Assembly: GCF_959029255.1 (NCBI RefSeq)
Contig: NZ_CAUFUE010000026.1
Location: 7,192-71,191 of the forward strand
DNA length: 64,000 nt
Reading direction: 5' to 3'
Origin: an uncultured Bacteroides sp.
Lineage (GTDB): Bacteria > Bacteroidota > Bacteroidia > Bacteroidales > Bacteroidaceae
Shown here: one piece after another, positions 16,416 through 26,286 of the stretch
Layout of the letters: each line of letters starts with the position of its first letter
Position numbering within the stretch: the first letter of the stretch is position 1
Notes under the pieces: model-generated
Told to the model about the DNA's origin: nothing
Database searches by the model: none
What the model saw: only the letters and a program-made list of their open reading frames with translations
Translations under genes and position numbers: made by a program

Positions 16416-17126
16416 TTGGATTTCAAAGAAGGCGAAGTAATCTATTTCAATAAACCGCTGGGGTGGACCTCGTTCAAGGTAGTGGGGCATGCCCGCTATC
16501 ACATCTGCCGGCGGATAGGAGTGAAGAAGTTGAAAGTCGGCCATGCCGGTACGCTCGACCCGCTTGCTACGGGAGTGATGATTGTCTGCACAGGCAAGGC
16601 GACGAAGAGAATAGAAGAGTTTCAGTATCATACAAAGGAGTATGTCGCTACCATACAGTTGGGTGCAACGACCCCTTCCTACGACCTGGAACATGAGATA
16701 GACGCTACCTATCCTACGGAGCACATCACCCGGGAGTTGGTAGAAGAAACCTTGAAAAAGTTTGTGGGCGAGATACAACAAGTGCCACCCGCTTTTTCGG
16801 CTTGCATGGTGAATGGCAAACGCGCTTACGACCTTGCCCGCAAAGGGGAGGAAGTAGAGCTGAAACCCAAATTGCTGGTGATAGACGAGATAGAATTACT
16901 GGAATGTAATCTGCCGGAAATCAAAGTGCGGGTTGTTTGCAGCAAAGGCACTTATATCCGTGCCTTGGCGCGTGACATCGGCGAGGCGCTGCAAAGCGGT
17001 GCCCATCTCACGGCGTTGGAACGTACCCGTGTGGGTGATATCCGTATAGAAGATTGTCTCAATCCGCTTGATTTCAAAGAGTGGATAGACGCCCAGGAGG
17101 TTTTAGTTGACAAGGAAACGAGTTGA
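16416..17126 (+). CDS. truB: tRNA pseudouridine(55) synthase TruB
   Basis: 236 residues from a TTG start at 16416 (TTGGATTTCAAAGAAGGC); no ATG lies near the conserved N-terminus YFNKPLGWTSF, so the TTG is taken as the start. The catalytic Asp is in GHAGTLDPLATGV, and the later motifs ACMVNGKRAYDLARKG and GTYIRALARDIG are typical. The enzyme makes pseudouridine 55 in the T-loop of tRNA. Repeats between uppP and this gene end just before the start. Confidence 0.95.
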   Translation: MDFKEGEVIYFNKPLGWTSFKVVGHARYHICRRIGVKKLKVGHAGTLDPLATGVMIVCTGKATKRIEEFQYHTKEYVATIQLGATTPSYDLEHEIDATYPTEHITRELVEETLKKFVGEIQQVPPAFSACMVNGKRAYDLARKGEEVELKPKLLVIDEIELLECNLPEIKVRVVCSKGTYIRALARDIGEALQSGAHLTALERTRVGDIRIEDCLNPLDFKEWIDAQEVLVDKETS

Positions 17127-17251
17127 CTAGTTGACAAGGAAGATACATTTGATGAATATTCTCCTTGTCCCCCCTCGTTAACTTGTTCCCTTGTTAACTT
17201 GTCCTCTCGTTAACTTGTCCCCTAATTAAAAACTTAAAAACTCAAATAATT
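17127..17251. repeat. Spacer with 'gttgacaag / cttgttaac' imperfect inverted repeats
   Basis: The truB-queA gap holds three rightward GTTGACAAGG-like units followed, after a short loop, by several units of the reverse type (CTTGTTAACTTGT). RNA from it would fold into a long imperfect stem. Very similar units occur again at 53719-53850. A few AT-rich bases with no repeat lie just before the queA ATG. Confidence 0.65.
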
Positions 17252-18310
17252 ATGAAACTGTCGCAATTTAAATTTAAGCTTCCCGAAGAGAAGATAGCTT
17301 TGCACCCTACGAAGTACAGAGATGAGTCGCGCCTGATGGTGCTTCACAGAAAGACAGGCGAAATCGAACACCGGATGTTTAAGGATATCCTGGAGTATTT
17401 CGATGACAAGGATGTGTTTATCTTCAATGATACGAAGGTATTTCCCGCCCGCCTCTATGGTAACAAGGAAAAGACCGGTGCCCGTATTGAAGTATTCTTG
17501 TTGCGTGAGTTGAATGAAGAGCTGCGTTTGTGGGATGTGCTGGTAGACCCTGCCCGCAAAATCCGTATCGGCAACAAGCTTTATTTTGGTGACGACGACT
17601 CGATGGTGGCGGAAGTAATTGACAACACCACTTCCCGTGGCCGCACGCTCCGCTTCCTTTATGACGGACCGCACGATGAGTTCAAGAAGGCATTGTACGC
17701 TTTGGGTGAAACCCCGCTTCCCCACAGCATCATCAACCGTCCTGTAGAGCCGGAAGATTCCGATCGTTTTCAGTCCATCTTTGCGCGTAATGAAGGTGCG
17801 GTTACTGCTCCTACTGCCAGCCTGCACTTCAGCCGTGAACTGATGAAGCGCTTGGAAATCAAAGGAATTGATTTTGCATACATCACCCTGCATGCCGGTC
17901 TGGGTAACTTCCGTGATATCGATGTGGAAGACCTTACCAAGCATAAGACCGACTCCGAACAGATGTTGGTTACTGAAGAAGCCGTAAAGATTGTGAACCG
18001 TGCGAAGGACATGAACAAGCAGGTTTGTGCCGTAGGCACTACCGTGATGCGTGCCATTGAGAGCACTGTCAGCACAGACGGTCATTTGAAAGAATATGAA
18101 GGTTGGACCAATAAGTTCATCTTCCCGCCGTACGACTTTACCGTTGCCAATGCTATGGTATCCAACTTTCACATGCCGCTCAGCACGCTCCTGATGATTG
18201 TTGCCGCTTTTGGCGGTTACGACCAAGTGATGGAGGCCTATAACGTGGCTTTGAAGGAAAATTACCGTTTCGGCACTTATGGCGATGCCATGCTGATTAC
18301 GGATAGATAA
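17252..18310 (+). CDS. queA: tRNA preQ1(34) S-adenosylmethionine ribosyltransferase-isomerase QueA
   Basis: 352 residues. Family features include the N-terminal FKFKLPEEKIALHP, the VFIFNDTKVFPARLYG segment, TAPTASLHFS and GTTVMRAIES, and FHMPLSTLLMIVAAF near the end. The enzyme transfers and isomerises the ribosyl group of SAM onto preQ1 in tRNA to make epoxyqueuosine. Length is typical. It follows truB by 125 bp of repeats, so two tRNA-modification genes are adjacent. Confidence 0.96.
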   Translation: MKLSQFKFKLPEEKIALHPTKYRDESRLMVLHRKTGEIEHRMFKDILEYFDDKDVFIFNDTKVFPARLYGNKEKTGARIEVFLLRELNEELRLWDVLVDPARKIRIGNKLYFGDDDSMVAEVIDNTTSRGRTLRFLYDGPHDEFKKALYALGETPLPHSIINRPVEPEDSDRFQSIFARNEGAVTAPTASLHFSRELMKRLEIKGIDFAYITLHAGLGNFRDIDVEDLTKHKTDSEQMLVTEEAVKIVNRAKDMNKQVCAVGTTVMRAIESTVSTDGHLKEYEGWTNKFIFPPYDFTVANAMVSNFHMPLSTLLMIVAAFGGYDQVMEAYNVALKENYRFGTYGDAMLITDR

Positions 18311-18327
18311 ATGATAATTTATTCTTT

Positions 18328-18480
18328 GAAGGAGTTAAAAGGAGTTAGAGGAAGTTATCGCTTCGCTTAGGGAGTTAAAGGCCAATAGTCTAGCCTGATT
18401 ATTGCCTATTACAAGCAAAAGTATCGGCCTTTAACTCCCTCTAACTCCCTTTAACTCCCTGAGCGAAGCGATAACTCCTT
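18328..18480. repeat. Long imperfect inverted repeat between queA and folK
   Basis: GGAGTTA-rich units at 18328-18382 are mirrored by TAACTCC-rich units at 18425-18480, including a shared 'agttatcgcttcgct' / 'agcgaagcgataact' block and GGCCTTTAACTCCC. It would form a long hairpin with alternative registers, possibly ending queA transcripts or acting in folK leader RNA. Confidence 0.7.
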
Positions 18481-18505
18481 TAAAAAAACTAAATTCCCAT
18501 TTATA

Positions 18506-18955
18506 ATGAAAGTTTATTTCAGTTTAGGAACCAACCTCGGCGATAAGGAGCAAAACCTCCGCCTTGCCGTGCAGAAAATAGAAGAGCGGATAGGGAAAGT
18601 CGTTTCCCTGTCCGCTTTTTATGCTACCGCCCCTTGGGGCTTCTCTTCGGAGAATATGTTCCTGAACGCAGCGCTATGTGTAGATACATCCCTTCCGCCA
18701 TTATCCGTACTCCATCTTACGCAGGACATAGAGCGGGAAATAGGCCGGACCCGTAAATCAGTCAACGGTGTCTACAATGACCGGCTGATAGATATAGATT
18801 TGCTTCTCTATGAAGACCGGGTGCTCGATACGCCCGAACTTAAACTTCCCCACCCATTGATGCAGGAACGCCGCTTCGTGATGGAGCCTTTGGCAGAGAT
18901 TGCCCCCGAATTGATGCATCCTGTATTAAAAAAGAAGATGCGGGAGTTACTGTAA
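18506..18955 (+). CDS. folK: 2-amino-4-hydroxy-6-hydroxymethyldihydropteridine diphosphokinase
   Basis: 149 residues. The HPPK pattern is clear: VYFSLGTNLGDKEQNL at the N-terminus, ATAPWGF, the signature DRLIDIDLLLYEDR, and LPHPLMQERRFVMEPLAEI. The enzyme transfers pyrophosphate from ATP to hydroxymethyl-dihydropterin in folate synthesis. Length is typical for a single-domain HPPK. It is the last gene before the polysaccharide utilisation locus. Confidence 0.95.
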   Translation: MKVYFSLGTNLGDKEQNLRLAVQKIEERIGKVVSLSAFYATAPWGFSSENMFLNAALCVDTSLPPLSVLHLTQDIEREIGRTRKSVNGVYNDRLIDIDLLLYEDRVLDTPELKLPHPLMQERRFVMEPLAEIAPELMHPVLKKKMRELL

Positions 18956-19025
18956 AATCCCCTGTTCTCACTTTCTTTCAAGAAAAATATCAGATTTGTT
19001 CGTTTATCGCGTACGATATTGCTAT

Positions 19026-19074
19026 ACAATCGTTCTATTTTTATATCCATAATAGCTACTTACCCTTATTTTTG
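19026..19074 (+). promoter_or_regulatory. HTCS gene promoter with inverted copy of the AGAACGATTGT motif
   Basis: A consensus -7 box, TATTTTTG, lies at 19067-19074, about 50 bp before the HTCS ATG. An ACAATCGTTCT site at 19026-19036 is the exact reverse complement of the motif found at 26215, 33929 and 35459. It starts 41 bp before the -7 box, in the opposite orientation, which may mean autoregulation. Confidence 0.6.
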
Positions 19075-19124
19075 CCACAGACAAAATCACAAGTATATTT
19101 TTCATTAAAGGGGGCTATTATAAT

Positions 19125-22100
19125 ATGTATAAGAAGTATTTCACTATCCTTTTATTCTTTATTTCTACACTTTCGTTTGCGCAAAACATACATTTCCAAA
19201 CGATTGGGGTAGAGAATGGCATATCACAGCCAACGGTCACATCCATCTATCAAGATGAATTCGGCATTATATGGATAGGTACGAAGGATGGATTGAACCG
19301 GTATAACGGCACTGATTTTTATATTTTCCGTCCTAAAGAAAATGATAAAAACAGCCTGTACAATAATAATATCGGAACGATTTGTGGCGACAGGAACGGG
19401 CACATCTACATCCGTTGCAAATATGCGGTAGTGGAATATGACATCAGGAAAGACATATTCCATACCATTCGCGATAACAATATCCAGGCCATCCATTATG
19501 GAAACTCGCAGCTTTGGGCTTGTACCAGGGACTCTTTGTTTACCTATAACAGCGCGGAGAAAAAGCTGGAATATTATTATACCCTGAAAGACGTCCGCAT
19601 ATCATGCATGATACAAGACCATGGCGGAAACCTCTATATAGGAACCATGAATAAAGGATTGTACATGATAGACAACAACAAGAAATGGCTCAATTATTTT
19701 CCCGATAAAGATATAACCTGCATTTACGAAGACTCAAAAGAGAATATCTGGGTCGGTACAAAGGACGACGGCCTTATCCGCCTTGATAGAAACGGAGGAA
19801 AGACCTGCTACACCAGTGCGCCCTATGAAAATGGCCTTTCCAGCGATTATGTACGCTGTGTGGCAGAAGATAACTGGGGCAATTATTGGATAGGCACCTA
19901 CAAAGGTCTGGACAAATTGAATATCACCACCAATACCTTCACCAATTACAGCAAAGACAACAAGCCTTACAGCCTGAGCAATTCTTCCATCATTTGTATG
20001 ATGAAAGACCAGCAAGGTACTTTCTGGATAGGTACATACTACGGAGGAGTAAACCTGTTCAATCCTGATTATGAAATATATACCTACTATTATCCCGACG
20101 AGTCACAAAAAGGGAAACTGACTTCCCCTTTTGCAGGCAGAATGAAGGAGGACTCAAAAGGAGGAATATGGATTGCTACCGAAGGCGGAGGGCTGAACTA
20201 TCTGGACAGGAAAACCAGGACATTCACCGTGTACAAGCACGATATCAACCGGAACTCTATTGCATCCAATACAGTCCAAGCCCTGTATCTGGACGAAGCC
20301 AACCAGCTACTTTGGATTGGAACGCTCAGGGGCGGTCTGGATAAGCTGGACTTGCGAACCCGGCAATTCACTAACTATAAACATGTTCGCGGTAAAGAGA
20401 ACTCCCTGATTAACAATATTATCAGGAAGATTATTCCCTATAAAGGGCAACTTCTGCTCGCCACCCACAATGGGATAGGCCTGTTTGATATCCAAACCGG
20501 GGAATGCGTCAAACTCCTGAATGACAAGAGACTGAACAACAGGCAAATCATAGATATGCTTATCGACCGGAATAACAATCTGTGGTACTCCTACCCATTG
20601 GGCTTGGTGAAATACAATCTTGATACCCACAAGAGTGATGAATATTTTGTGCCCAACACCTCAGACAGAATCATAGGCAATAACCTGATTAATGTACTTT
20701 TTGAAGACAAGAAAGGAAACATCTGGGCGGGTTCCAGCGGCGATGGCATATTCCTGTATAACCCCGATACAAACACATTCAAATCATATAACTCCCACAA
20801 TTCCGATTTAATAAACGACTACATTCTCGATATACGCGAGTCCCTTTCCGGCTACCTGCTGATTGCCAGCAACCAAGGTTTTTCGCGTTTTGATATCGAG
20901 AATCAGCGCTTCTACAATTACAACAAGCAGAATGGCTTTCCAATGACTGCCCTCAACCCTTACGGCCTGTTTGTGGCGAGCGATAACGAGATATTCCTTT
21001 CGGGGCCCAAAGTGATGATTTCTTTCTTCGAGAAAGAACTGAATTCATACGTGAAGCCCTATCAGTTGAACTTCACTTCATTGGAAGTGAACAGTAAACT
21101 AATCTTGCCGAACGATGACTCCGGCATACTCTCGGAATCTATCTTGTACCAGCCGCAAATCAACCTGAACCACAACCATTCCATCTTCACGATTAATTTC
21201 TCCTTGTCCAACTATGTCTCGGTCTTGAAGAACCGTATTTACTATAAATTGGAAGGTTTTGACAAAGAATGGATTAGTGCGGGCTATCGCAAAAGCATTA
21301 CATACACCAACCTCAACCCCGGTAAATATAAGTTGAAGATAAGAAGTTCCGAAGAATACTCGGGCAAGGAAACCATGTTCAAGGAGATTGATATTGTAGT
21401 AAATCCCCCCTTCTATAAATCCGCTTGGGCTTATATCCTCTATGTCGTCATCCTGATTGTTTCCATATATCTGATAGCGAGCTTCTATACCTCAAAGCTG
21501 AGGCTGCGGGCTTCACTCGAATTTGAAAAGAAAGAGAAAAAGCAGATAGAAGAACTGAACCAGTCCAAGCTCAGGTTCTTCACTAACATCTCCCATGAAT
21601 TCAGAACTCCGTTGACCCTGATTGTGAGTCAGTTGGAAATGCTGATGGAGAGGAGTGATATCCAGCCGCTGGTGTATAGCAAACTGGTGAATATCCACCG
21701 GAACACCCAGCGCATGAAGCGTTTGATTACCGAACTGCTCGACTTCAGAAAGCAGGAGCAGGGATTTGAACAGTTCAAGTTCAGCAACCAGAACCTCTAC
21801 TCCTTCCTCGATGAGATTTACCTCGCCTTTAAGGAGTATGCCAGAGCCAAGCATATCACCCTCGAGTTCTTCAACAAAGACCGTTCGCTGGATGTATGGT
21901 TCGACGTGGTGCAACTGGAAAAAGTGATATACAACTTGCTGTCCAACGCCTTTAAGTATACCCCTCTGGGCGGCACGGTCTCCTTGTCGGTGCAAGAATA
22001 TGAAAACAGCGTGATGATACTCATCTCGGACACGGGAGTGGGAATTTCCGAGAAAAGCCTCGATAAAGTATTCGACCGTTTCTACCAAGTCGACAGCCAG

Positions 22101-23135
22101 GACAACCAGAAAGGCACCGGCATCGGCCTTGCGCTTGCCAAAAGCATTATCGAAGCCCATAAGGGAAAAATCAGCGTCCGCAGCCTGAAAGGGGAAGGAA
22201 CCACCTTCGTCGTGGAACTGCCTTTGGGCGATAGCCATATTTCAGCTTCGCAAAAGATAGCTACTCCCGATAACGATTCCTCTTGCATATCAGAGCTGAC
22301 CATGTATGCCGACAAGGTATTGAACGATATTCCCGACGATGAAACCCCCGGAAGCGAATCGGAAGAACCCCGTAACAAGATATTGATTGTAGAAGACAAT
22401 GAGGAACTGAGAGGACTGTTAATCAGGTTGTTCTCCAAAATCTATTCGGTCTATGAAGCGCAGGATGGAGCCGAAGGTTTCGAGAAAACCAAGGAGATAC
22501 AGCCCGATATTGTGCTTAGTGATATTATGATGCCTAAGATGTCCGGCATCGAAATGTGCAGGATGATAAAAAGCAATTTCGATACCTCGCACATCCCCGT
22601 CATCCTCCTCACAGCGCAAACAGCTGAGGAATTTACTATACAAGGGTTAAAAATGGGGGCTGATGACTATGTCACTAAACCTTTTAACGTGAAACATTTG
22701 TTTATGCGTTGTAATAATCTGGTGAACAGCAGGAAGTTGTTACAGAAAAAATATGCGAAACAAATGGATAACAATGTAGACATCTTAGCAACCAATGGCG
22801 CCGACCATCAATTTATGGAGCAATGCGTGGCGTGTATAGAGCAGAACATAGACAACCCCGATTTTGACGTGAATATGTTTGCTCAGACCATGAACATAGG
22901 GCGCACCAAGTTATTCCTGAAACTGAAGGGAATAACCGGGCAGACCCCCAACGACTTTATCCTGAATATCAGGCTGAAGAAAGCTCAGATGCTTTTGAAG
23001 CAGACTGACGCGAAAACAGTATCCGAAATAGCTTATGAAGTGGGCTTCAACTCCCCAAGCTATTTCATCAAACGCTTCAGGGAACTGTTCGGAGTGACAC
23101 CCGCACAGTTCCAGAAAGGAGAGGAACAAAAGTAG
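19125..23135 (+). CDS. Hybrid two-component system sensor/regulator (HTCS)
   Basis: 1336 residues with all parts of a Bacteroides HTCS. Order: signal peptide; periplasmic two-component-regulator-propeller repeats (many WIGT..GL motifs such as IIWIGTKDGLNRYN, about 30-690); Y_Y_Y domain (about 700-760); membrane segment near 767-789; histidine kinase with ISHEFRTPL (His824) and ATP-binding motifs NLLSNAFKYTP, DTGVGI and GTGIGLALA; receiver domain with LSDIMMPKMSG (Asp1133); C-terminal AraC-type HTH ending in GFNSPSYFIKRFRELFGVTP. The sensor binds an oligosaccharide in the periplasm and activates the locus in one polypeptide. It is the first gene of the locus, 20 bp before the GH2-like gene. 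Confidence 0.97.
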   Translation: MYKKYFTILLFFISTLSFAQNIHFQTIGVENGISQPTVTSIYQDEFGIIWIGTKDGLNRYNGTDFYIFRPKENDKNSLYNNNIGTICGDRNGHIYIRCKYAVVEYDIRKDIFHTIRDNNIQAIHYGNSQLWACTRDSLFTYNSAEKKLEYYYTLKDVRISCMIQDHGGNLYIGTMNKGLYMIDNNKKWLNYFPDKDITCIYEDSKENIWVGTKDDGLIRLDRNGGKTCYTSAPYENGLSSDYVRCVAEDNWGNYWIGTYKGLDKLNITTNTFTNYSKDNKPYSLSNSSIICMMKDQQGTFWIGTYYGGVNLFNPDYEIYTYYYPDESQKGKLTSPFAGRMKEDSKGGIWIATEGGGLNYLDRKTRTFTVYKHDINRNSIASNTVQALYLDEANQLLWIGTLRGGLDKLDLRTRQFTNYKHVRGKENSLINNIIRKIIPYKGQLLLATHNGIGLFDIQTGECVKLLNDKRLNNRQIIDMLIDRNNNLWYSYPLGLVKYNLDTHKSDEYFVPNTSDRIIGNNLINVLFEDKKGNIWAGSSGDGIFLYNPDTNTFKSYNSHNSDLINDYILDIRESLSGYLLIASNQGFSRFDIENQRFYNYNKQNGFPMTALNPYGLFVASDNEIFLSGPKVMISFFEKELNSYVKPYQLNFTSLEVNSKLILPNDDSGILSESILYQPQINLNHNHSIFTINFSLSNYVSVLKNRIYYKLEGFDKEWISAGYRKSITYTNLNPGKYKLKIRSSEEYSGKETMFKEIDIVVNPPFYKSAWAYILYVVILIVSIYLIASFYTSKLRLRASLEFEKKEKKQIEELNQSKLRFFTNISHEFRTPLTLIVSQLEMLMERSDIQPLVYSKLVNIHRNTQRMKRLITELLDFRKQEQGFEQFKFSNQNLYSFLDEIYLAFKEYARAKHITLEFFNKDRSLDVWFDVVQLEKVIYNLLSNAFKYTPLGGTVSLSVQEYENSVMILISDTGVGISEKSLDKVFDRFYQVDSQDNQKGTGIGLALAKSIIEAHKGKISVRSLKGEGTTFVVELPLGDSHISASQKIATPDNDSSCISELTMYADKVLNDIPDDETPGSESEEPRNKILIVEDNEELRGLLIRLFSKIYSVYEAQDGAEGFEKTKEIQPDIVLSDIMMPKMSGIEMCRMIKSNFDTSHIPVILLTAQTAEEFTIQGLKMGADDYVTKPFNVKHLFMRCNNLVNSRKLLQKKYAKQMDNNVDILATNGADHQFMEQCVACIEQNIDNPDFDVNMFAQTMNIGRTKLFLKLKGITGQTPNDFILNIRLKKAQMLLKQTDAKTVSEIAYEVGFNSPSYFIKRFRELFGVTPAQFQKGEEQK

Positions 23136-23155
23136 TACAGAAAAAATAACACACT

Positions 23156-26023
23156 ATGAAAACAAAGACAAAATTATTATTCGCTTTTTATCTGTTATCC
23201 GCCGCAGCGCTGTCTGCGGCCGATATTCAGAAGATGACTCCTATCACCACCGATAAGGAGGTTAAGATAGAAGTGGCCCTGTCTGCCAATGCGGGCGAAC
23301 GATTGTCGCTCGATGCTACAATCGTCAATTCGCAGACTAAAGAGAAACTCTGTAGCCATGCCGAAGAGTTCCTTTTTACTCATAAAGCCGATACGACGGT
23401 AGTTATCAACATACGCCGTTTGACACCGCAGTTGTGGAGTCCGGTTTCCCCGGTGCTCTACGACCTCACCCTGAAAGCAGGTAATCAGACCCTCCGGAAA
23501 CGGATAGGTTTCAGGAAGTTCGAGATGCGCGGCGGCGTTTTCTACTTAAACGACAAGCCCGTTTATTTGCGGGGGAATGCCATCAACCCGCCGGAGAGGG
23601 GCATACCGGAGCAGTTGGAGAAAAGCAAAGAATTTGCCCGTGACTATGTCCGCTTCATGAAAAGCCTGAATATAAATATCATCCGTATACCTGCCGACCA
23701 GAATTGGATGGATGTATGCGATGAAGAAGGGATGATGATTTTCGCCGGCAGATACGGTCGTCCCCGGCATGCCACCAAAACCGCTCCTCCCTCCGATTTC
23801 GATTTATCCCTCAAAACCTATAAAGAGATAGACTTGGGGCCTTTCACTTCCCATCCGTCCGTAGTTATCTACATCCTGTCCAATGAAATGCCCTATGAGG
23901 GGCGCACCGGTGATTTGTACAGGGACTTCCTGAGCAAGATGTGCATCGAACTGAAGAAGTGGGACAGCACAAGGTTGTACATCGGCAATACCGGCTACGG
24001 ACTCGGCAAGTCGGGCGATATCTACGATGTACATCGCTATTGGGGATGGTACTACAACACCTTCCTGACCTATCTCAATATGCGTGATAAGAGTATGTGG
24101 CAAAATCCGGGAAGGGTGCAGCCCATCACTTTCACCGAATGTGTGGGTAACTATACCGGCATAGACGGACGCTTCAACCTTTGCTCCAGGACCAAGCAGC
24201 CGGGCTCTCAGAAGTGCTGGACGGGCCATCTGCCCGATTCGGAGCAGGCCGGCGCCGCGATGGCTTATCAGGCTTCGGTCTTAAAGAACGCGACAGAGCT
24301 GTTCCGCCGCCTGAGGGCGCAGAATAGTTGCCTGGCAGGTACGATGCCTTTTACAATCGTGTTCCATAATTGGGATGGAATCAAGTCCTTTGCCGACATG
24401 AAGCCAAAGCCGGTTGCCCGCCAATACCAATTGAGCTATCAACCCGTCCTGCTGAGCTGGGAGAACTGGCAGCCGCAAGTCTATGCGGGAAGTCAACTAT
24501 CTGTCGTTGCCCATGTGGTGAACGACGACGATTATGGCAACGCGTTGACTGATGCCCGCTTGCTGTGGTGGATTGAAAAAGAGGGCGAAAAGGTGGCGTC
24601 GGGAGAAGCCGGCTTACCGCTTGTTCCTTATTATGGGACCTTTAGGCAGCCTTTATTCATAGATATACCCCCGCAACTGGCTACGGGAGAGTATCTGCTG
24701 AAAGGTGAAATCCGGTCGAAGCATGAGAAGGTATCCTACAATGAAAGCGAACTGTTCATTGCGGGGAAAGATTGGGAAGAAGCGGAAAAGAGTAAGAAGC
24801 CGGTTTATGTATACGAGTCTCCGGCAGAAAGCCGGACCACAAATATCATCAGGAAGTTGGGCTATCCTGTGAAGCCGATACAGTCTGTCAACGGCTTGCC
24901 TAAAGGCGCTACATTGGTTCTAGGAAAATACGCATGGGATGAAAACCTGGATAAGCAGGTGAAGCAACTCGAAGGGTTTGTGAAAAAGGGCGGACGTGTG
25001 ATATGCCTGGAGCAAGATTGGGCAACGTTTAACCAGTCCTGGTTACCGGTTTCAATCCATTCACTGACAGCCAGCAATAACGACCCGGTCTATCTTTCAC
25101 CCTCCCTGGCATACATGGATGGTATGAATATCAATCTGGAACGTCCGTATCATCCCGTTTTCAAAGGACTGACTCCCAAGCTGTTCAGGCTCTGGTCCGA
25201 TTATACCGCCTACGACGAGACAAAGAAAGGCTTTCCCGCCATCTATCCTGTGAACCGGGGATACGACCTGCGTCAATCGGACTTAGGGGATGTGGCGATT
25301 CTTGCCAATTACAGCCGTGCCCTGGCGGCAACCGCTTTATCGGAGATGTTTATCGGCAAAGGTTCCGTACTCTTATCAGGGTTCGACCTGCTGAGCCATT
25401 GCGGCATAGACCCGGTGGCCGATAAATTCCTTGCCAACATGCTCCGGTATATGGCGGAAGATAAAAAACACGAACGGTATGTAGCCGTGAGCGATTCCAT
25501 TGTATGGGGAGATTATGCCTCGGAACGCGGAATAGTCAATGCTCCCTGCAACGGGTTAATGGTAAATACGGTTCCCATTATTCCGCAGGGGCAGGAGAAC
25601 TTGCCCAAATATAAGGTGCAGATTGACGAATACGGTTATCAGTATGCCGGTTCTTACGGAGGGTGGAACTCGAAACCGGGAGTTCAGTACGTCACCTACG
25701 GCAGGCGTCCCATGGCTCCGTTCACATTCTCGCGTGGAGGAAGCCCGGTTATTGACAAGTCTTCCACCGTGGGCGAAGGTTACTTTTATTTGGCGCTCCC
25801 TCCCAAAGCCAAGACCATGATTACCGTATTGGAAAATCCGGTGGAAGAACCGCTCGATATCAGCCTTTCCGTTGCACAGGGAGAATGGGAAAAGTATACC
25901 ATCCAGCCTAAGCGACAGTTGATTATCACGACGGATATCTCTCGTCTGAAAGATAGCATGAAGGTGAGGTTGAAGGGAGACAGACGCACGATATTGCTGA
26001 AAACGCTACTGAAGGGAGAATGA
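23156..26023 (+). CDS. GH2-like glycoside hydrolase, secreted
   Basis: 955 residues. A signal peptide (to about ALSAA) is followed by an Ig-like GH2 domain (ending LRKRIGFRKFEMRGG, about 30-125) and a TIM barrel with the GH2 pattern FYLNDKPVYLRG. The acid/base is likely Glu244 in YILSNEMP and the nucleophile Glu328 in TFTECVGN. The region after about 540 contains a class I glutamine amidotransferase-like fold as in large beta-galactosidases. The usual N-terminal jelly-roll sugar-binding domain of GH2 is absent. GH2 enzymes remove beta-galactose, beta-glucuronate or beta-mannose; which one is not readable from sequence. It lies 20 bp after the HTCS gene. Confidence 0.88.
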   Translation: MKTKTKLLFAFYLLSAAALSAADIQKMTPITTDKEVKIEVALSANAGERLSLDATIVNSQTKEKLCSHAEEFLFTHKADTTVVINIRRLTPQLWSPVSPVLYDLTLKAGNQTLRKRIGFRKFEMRGGVFYLNDKPVYLRGNAINPPERGIPEQLEKSKEFARDYVRFMKSLNINIIRIPADQNWMDVCDEEGMMIFAGRYGRPRHATKTAPPSDFDLSLKTYKEIDLGPFTSHPSVVIYILSNEMPYEGRTGDLYRDFLSKMCIELKKWDSTRLYIGNTGYGLGKSGDIYDVHRYWGWYYNTFLTYLNMRDKSMWQNPGRVQPITFTECVGNYTGIDGRFNLCSRTKQPGSQKCWTGHLPDSEQAGAAMAYQASVLKNATELFRRLRAQNSCLAGTMPFTIVFHNWDGIKSFADMKPKPVARQYQLSYQPVLLSWENWQPQVYAGSQLSVVAHVVNDDDYGNALTDARLLWWIEKEGEKVASGEAGLPLVPYYGTFRQPLFIDIPPQLATGEYLLKGEIRSKHEKVSYNESELFIAGKDWEEAEKSKKPVYVYESPAESRTTNIIRKLGYPVKPIQSVNGLPKGATLVLGKYAWDENLDKQVKQLEGFVKKGGRVICLEQDWATFNQSWLPVSIHSLTASNNDPVYLSPSLAYMDGMNINLERPYHPVFKGLTPKLFRLWSDYTAYDETKKGFPAIYPVNRGYDLRQSDLGDVAILANYSRALAATALSEMFIGKGSVLLSGFDLLSHCGIDPVADKFLANMLRYMAEDKKHERYVAVSDSIVWGDYASERGIVNAPCNGLMVNTVPIIPQGQENLPKYKVQIDEYGYQYAGSYGGWNSKPGVQYVTYGRRPMAPFTFSRGGSPVIDKSSTVGEGYFYLALPPKAKTMITVLENPVEEPLDISLSVAQGEWEKYTIQPKRQLIITTDISRLKDSMKVRLKGDRRTILLKTLLKGE

Positions 26024-26073
26024 AAACCCTCGTCATGGCAATCTGCCGGGAGGGAGCTTGATGACGGAGTTTG

Positions 26074-26155
26074 TGCCAATAAGGTGGCACGGTTTTGCCA
26101 CACTATTGGCACCGCTGTGCCACACTATTGGCAAAGTTGTGCCACTATATTGGCA
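26074..26155. promoter_or_regulatory. Four TGCCA-N6-TGGCA palindromes at exact 22-bp period
   Basis: 16-bp inverted repeats start at 26074, 26096, 26118 and 26140. Each has TGCCA and TGGCA arms; the second and third are identical (TGCCACACTATTGGCA). Their centres are 22 bp apart, about two helical turns, so they face the same side of DNA. They lie between the GH2-like gene and the esterase promoter and look like a cooperative operator array or RNA stem array. Confidence 0.7.
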
Positions 26156-26214
26156 AGGAAGTAATACTTCGATTTTGTTGTTGGTAGCCCCCTCGTACAA
26201 AGTTGCTTTATAAA

Positions 26215-26258
26215 AGAACGATTGTTATATCCTTCTATGGGATAAACCGGCACCTTTG
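26215..26258 (+). promoter_or_regulatory. Candidate HTCS-controlled promoter 1 (esterase)
   Basis: The motif AGAACGATTGT is at 26215-26225 and a -7-like CACCTTTG (consensus TAnnTTTG) starts 36 bp later at 26251, 29 bp before the ATG at 26287. The same motif and the same 36-bp spacing occur at 33929 and 35459. The imperfect -7 box fits a promoter that needs an activator. Confidence 0.65.
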
Positions 26259-26286
26259 CAGAGTAATTTTAAACACGAGACAGACT

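Noticed and set aside
21513..22238. 241-codon minus-strand frame inside the HTCS gene
   Set aside because: It is antisense to the histidine kinase domain with its conserved motifs; no promoter or signal supports it.
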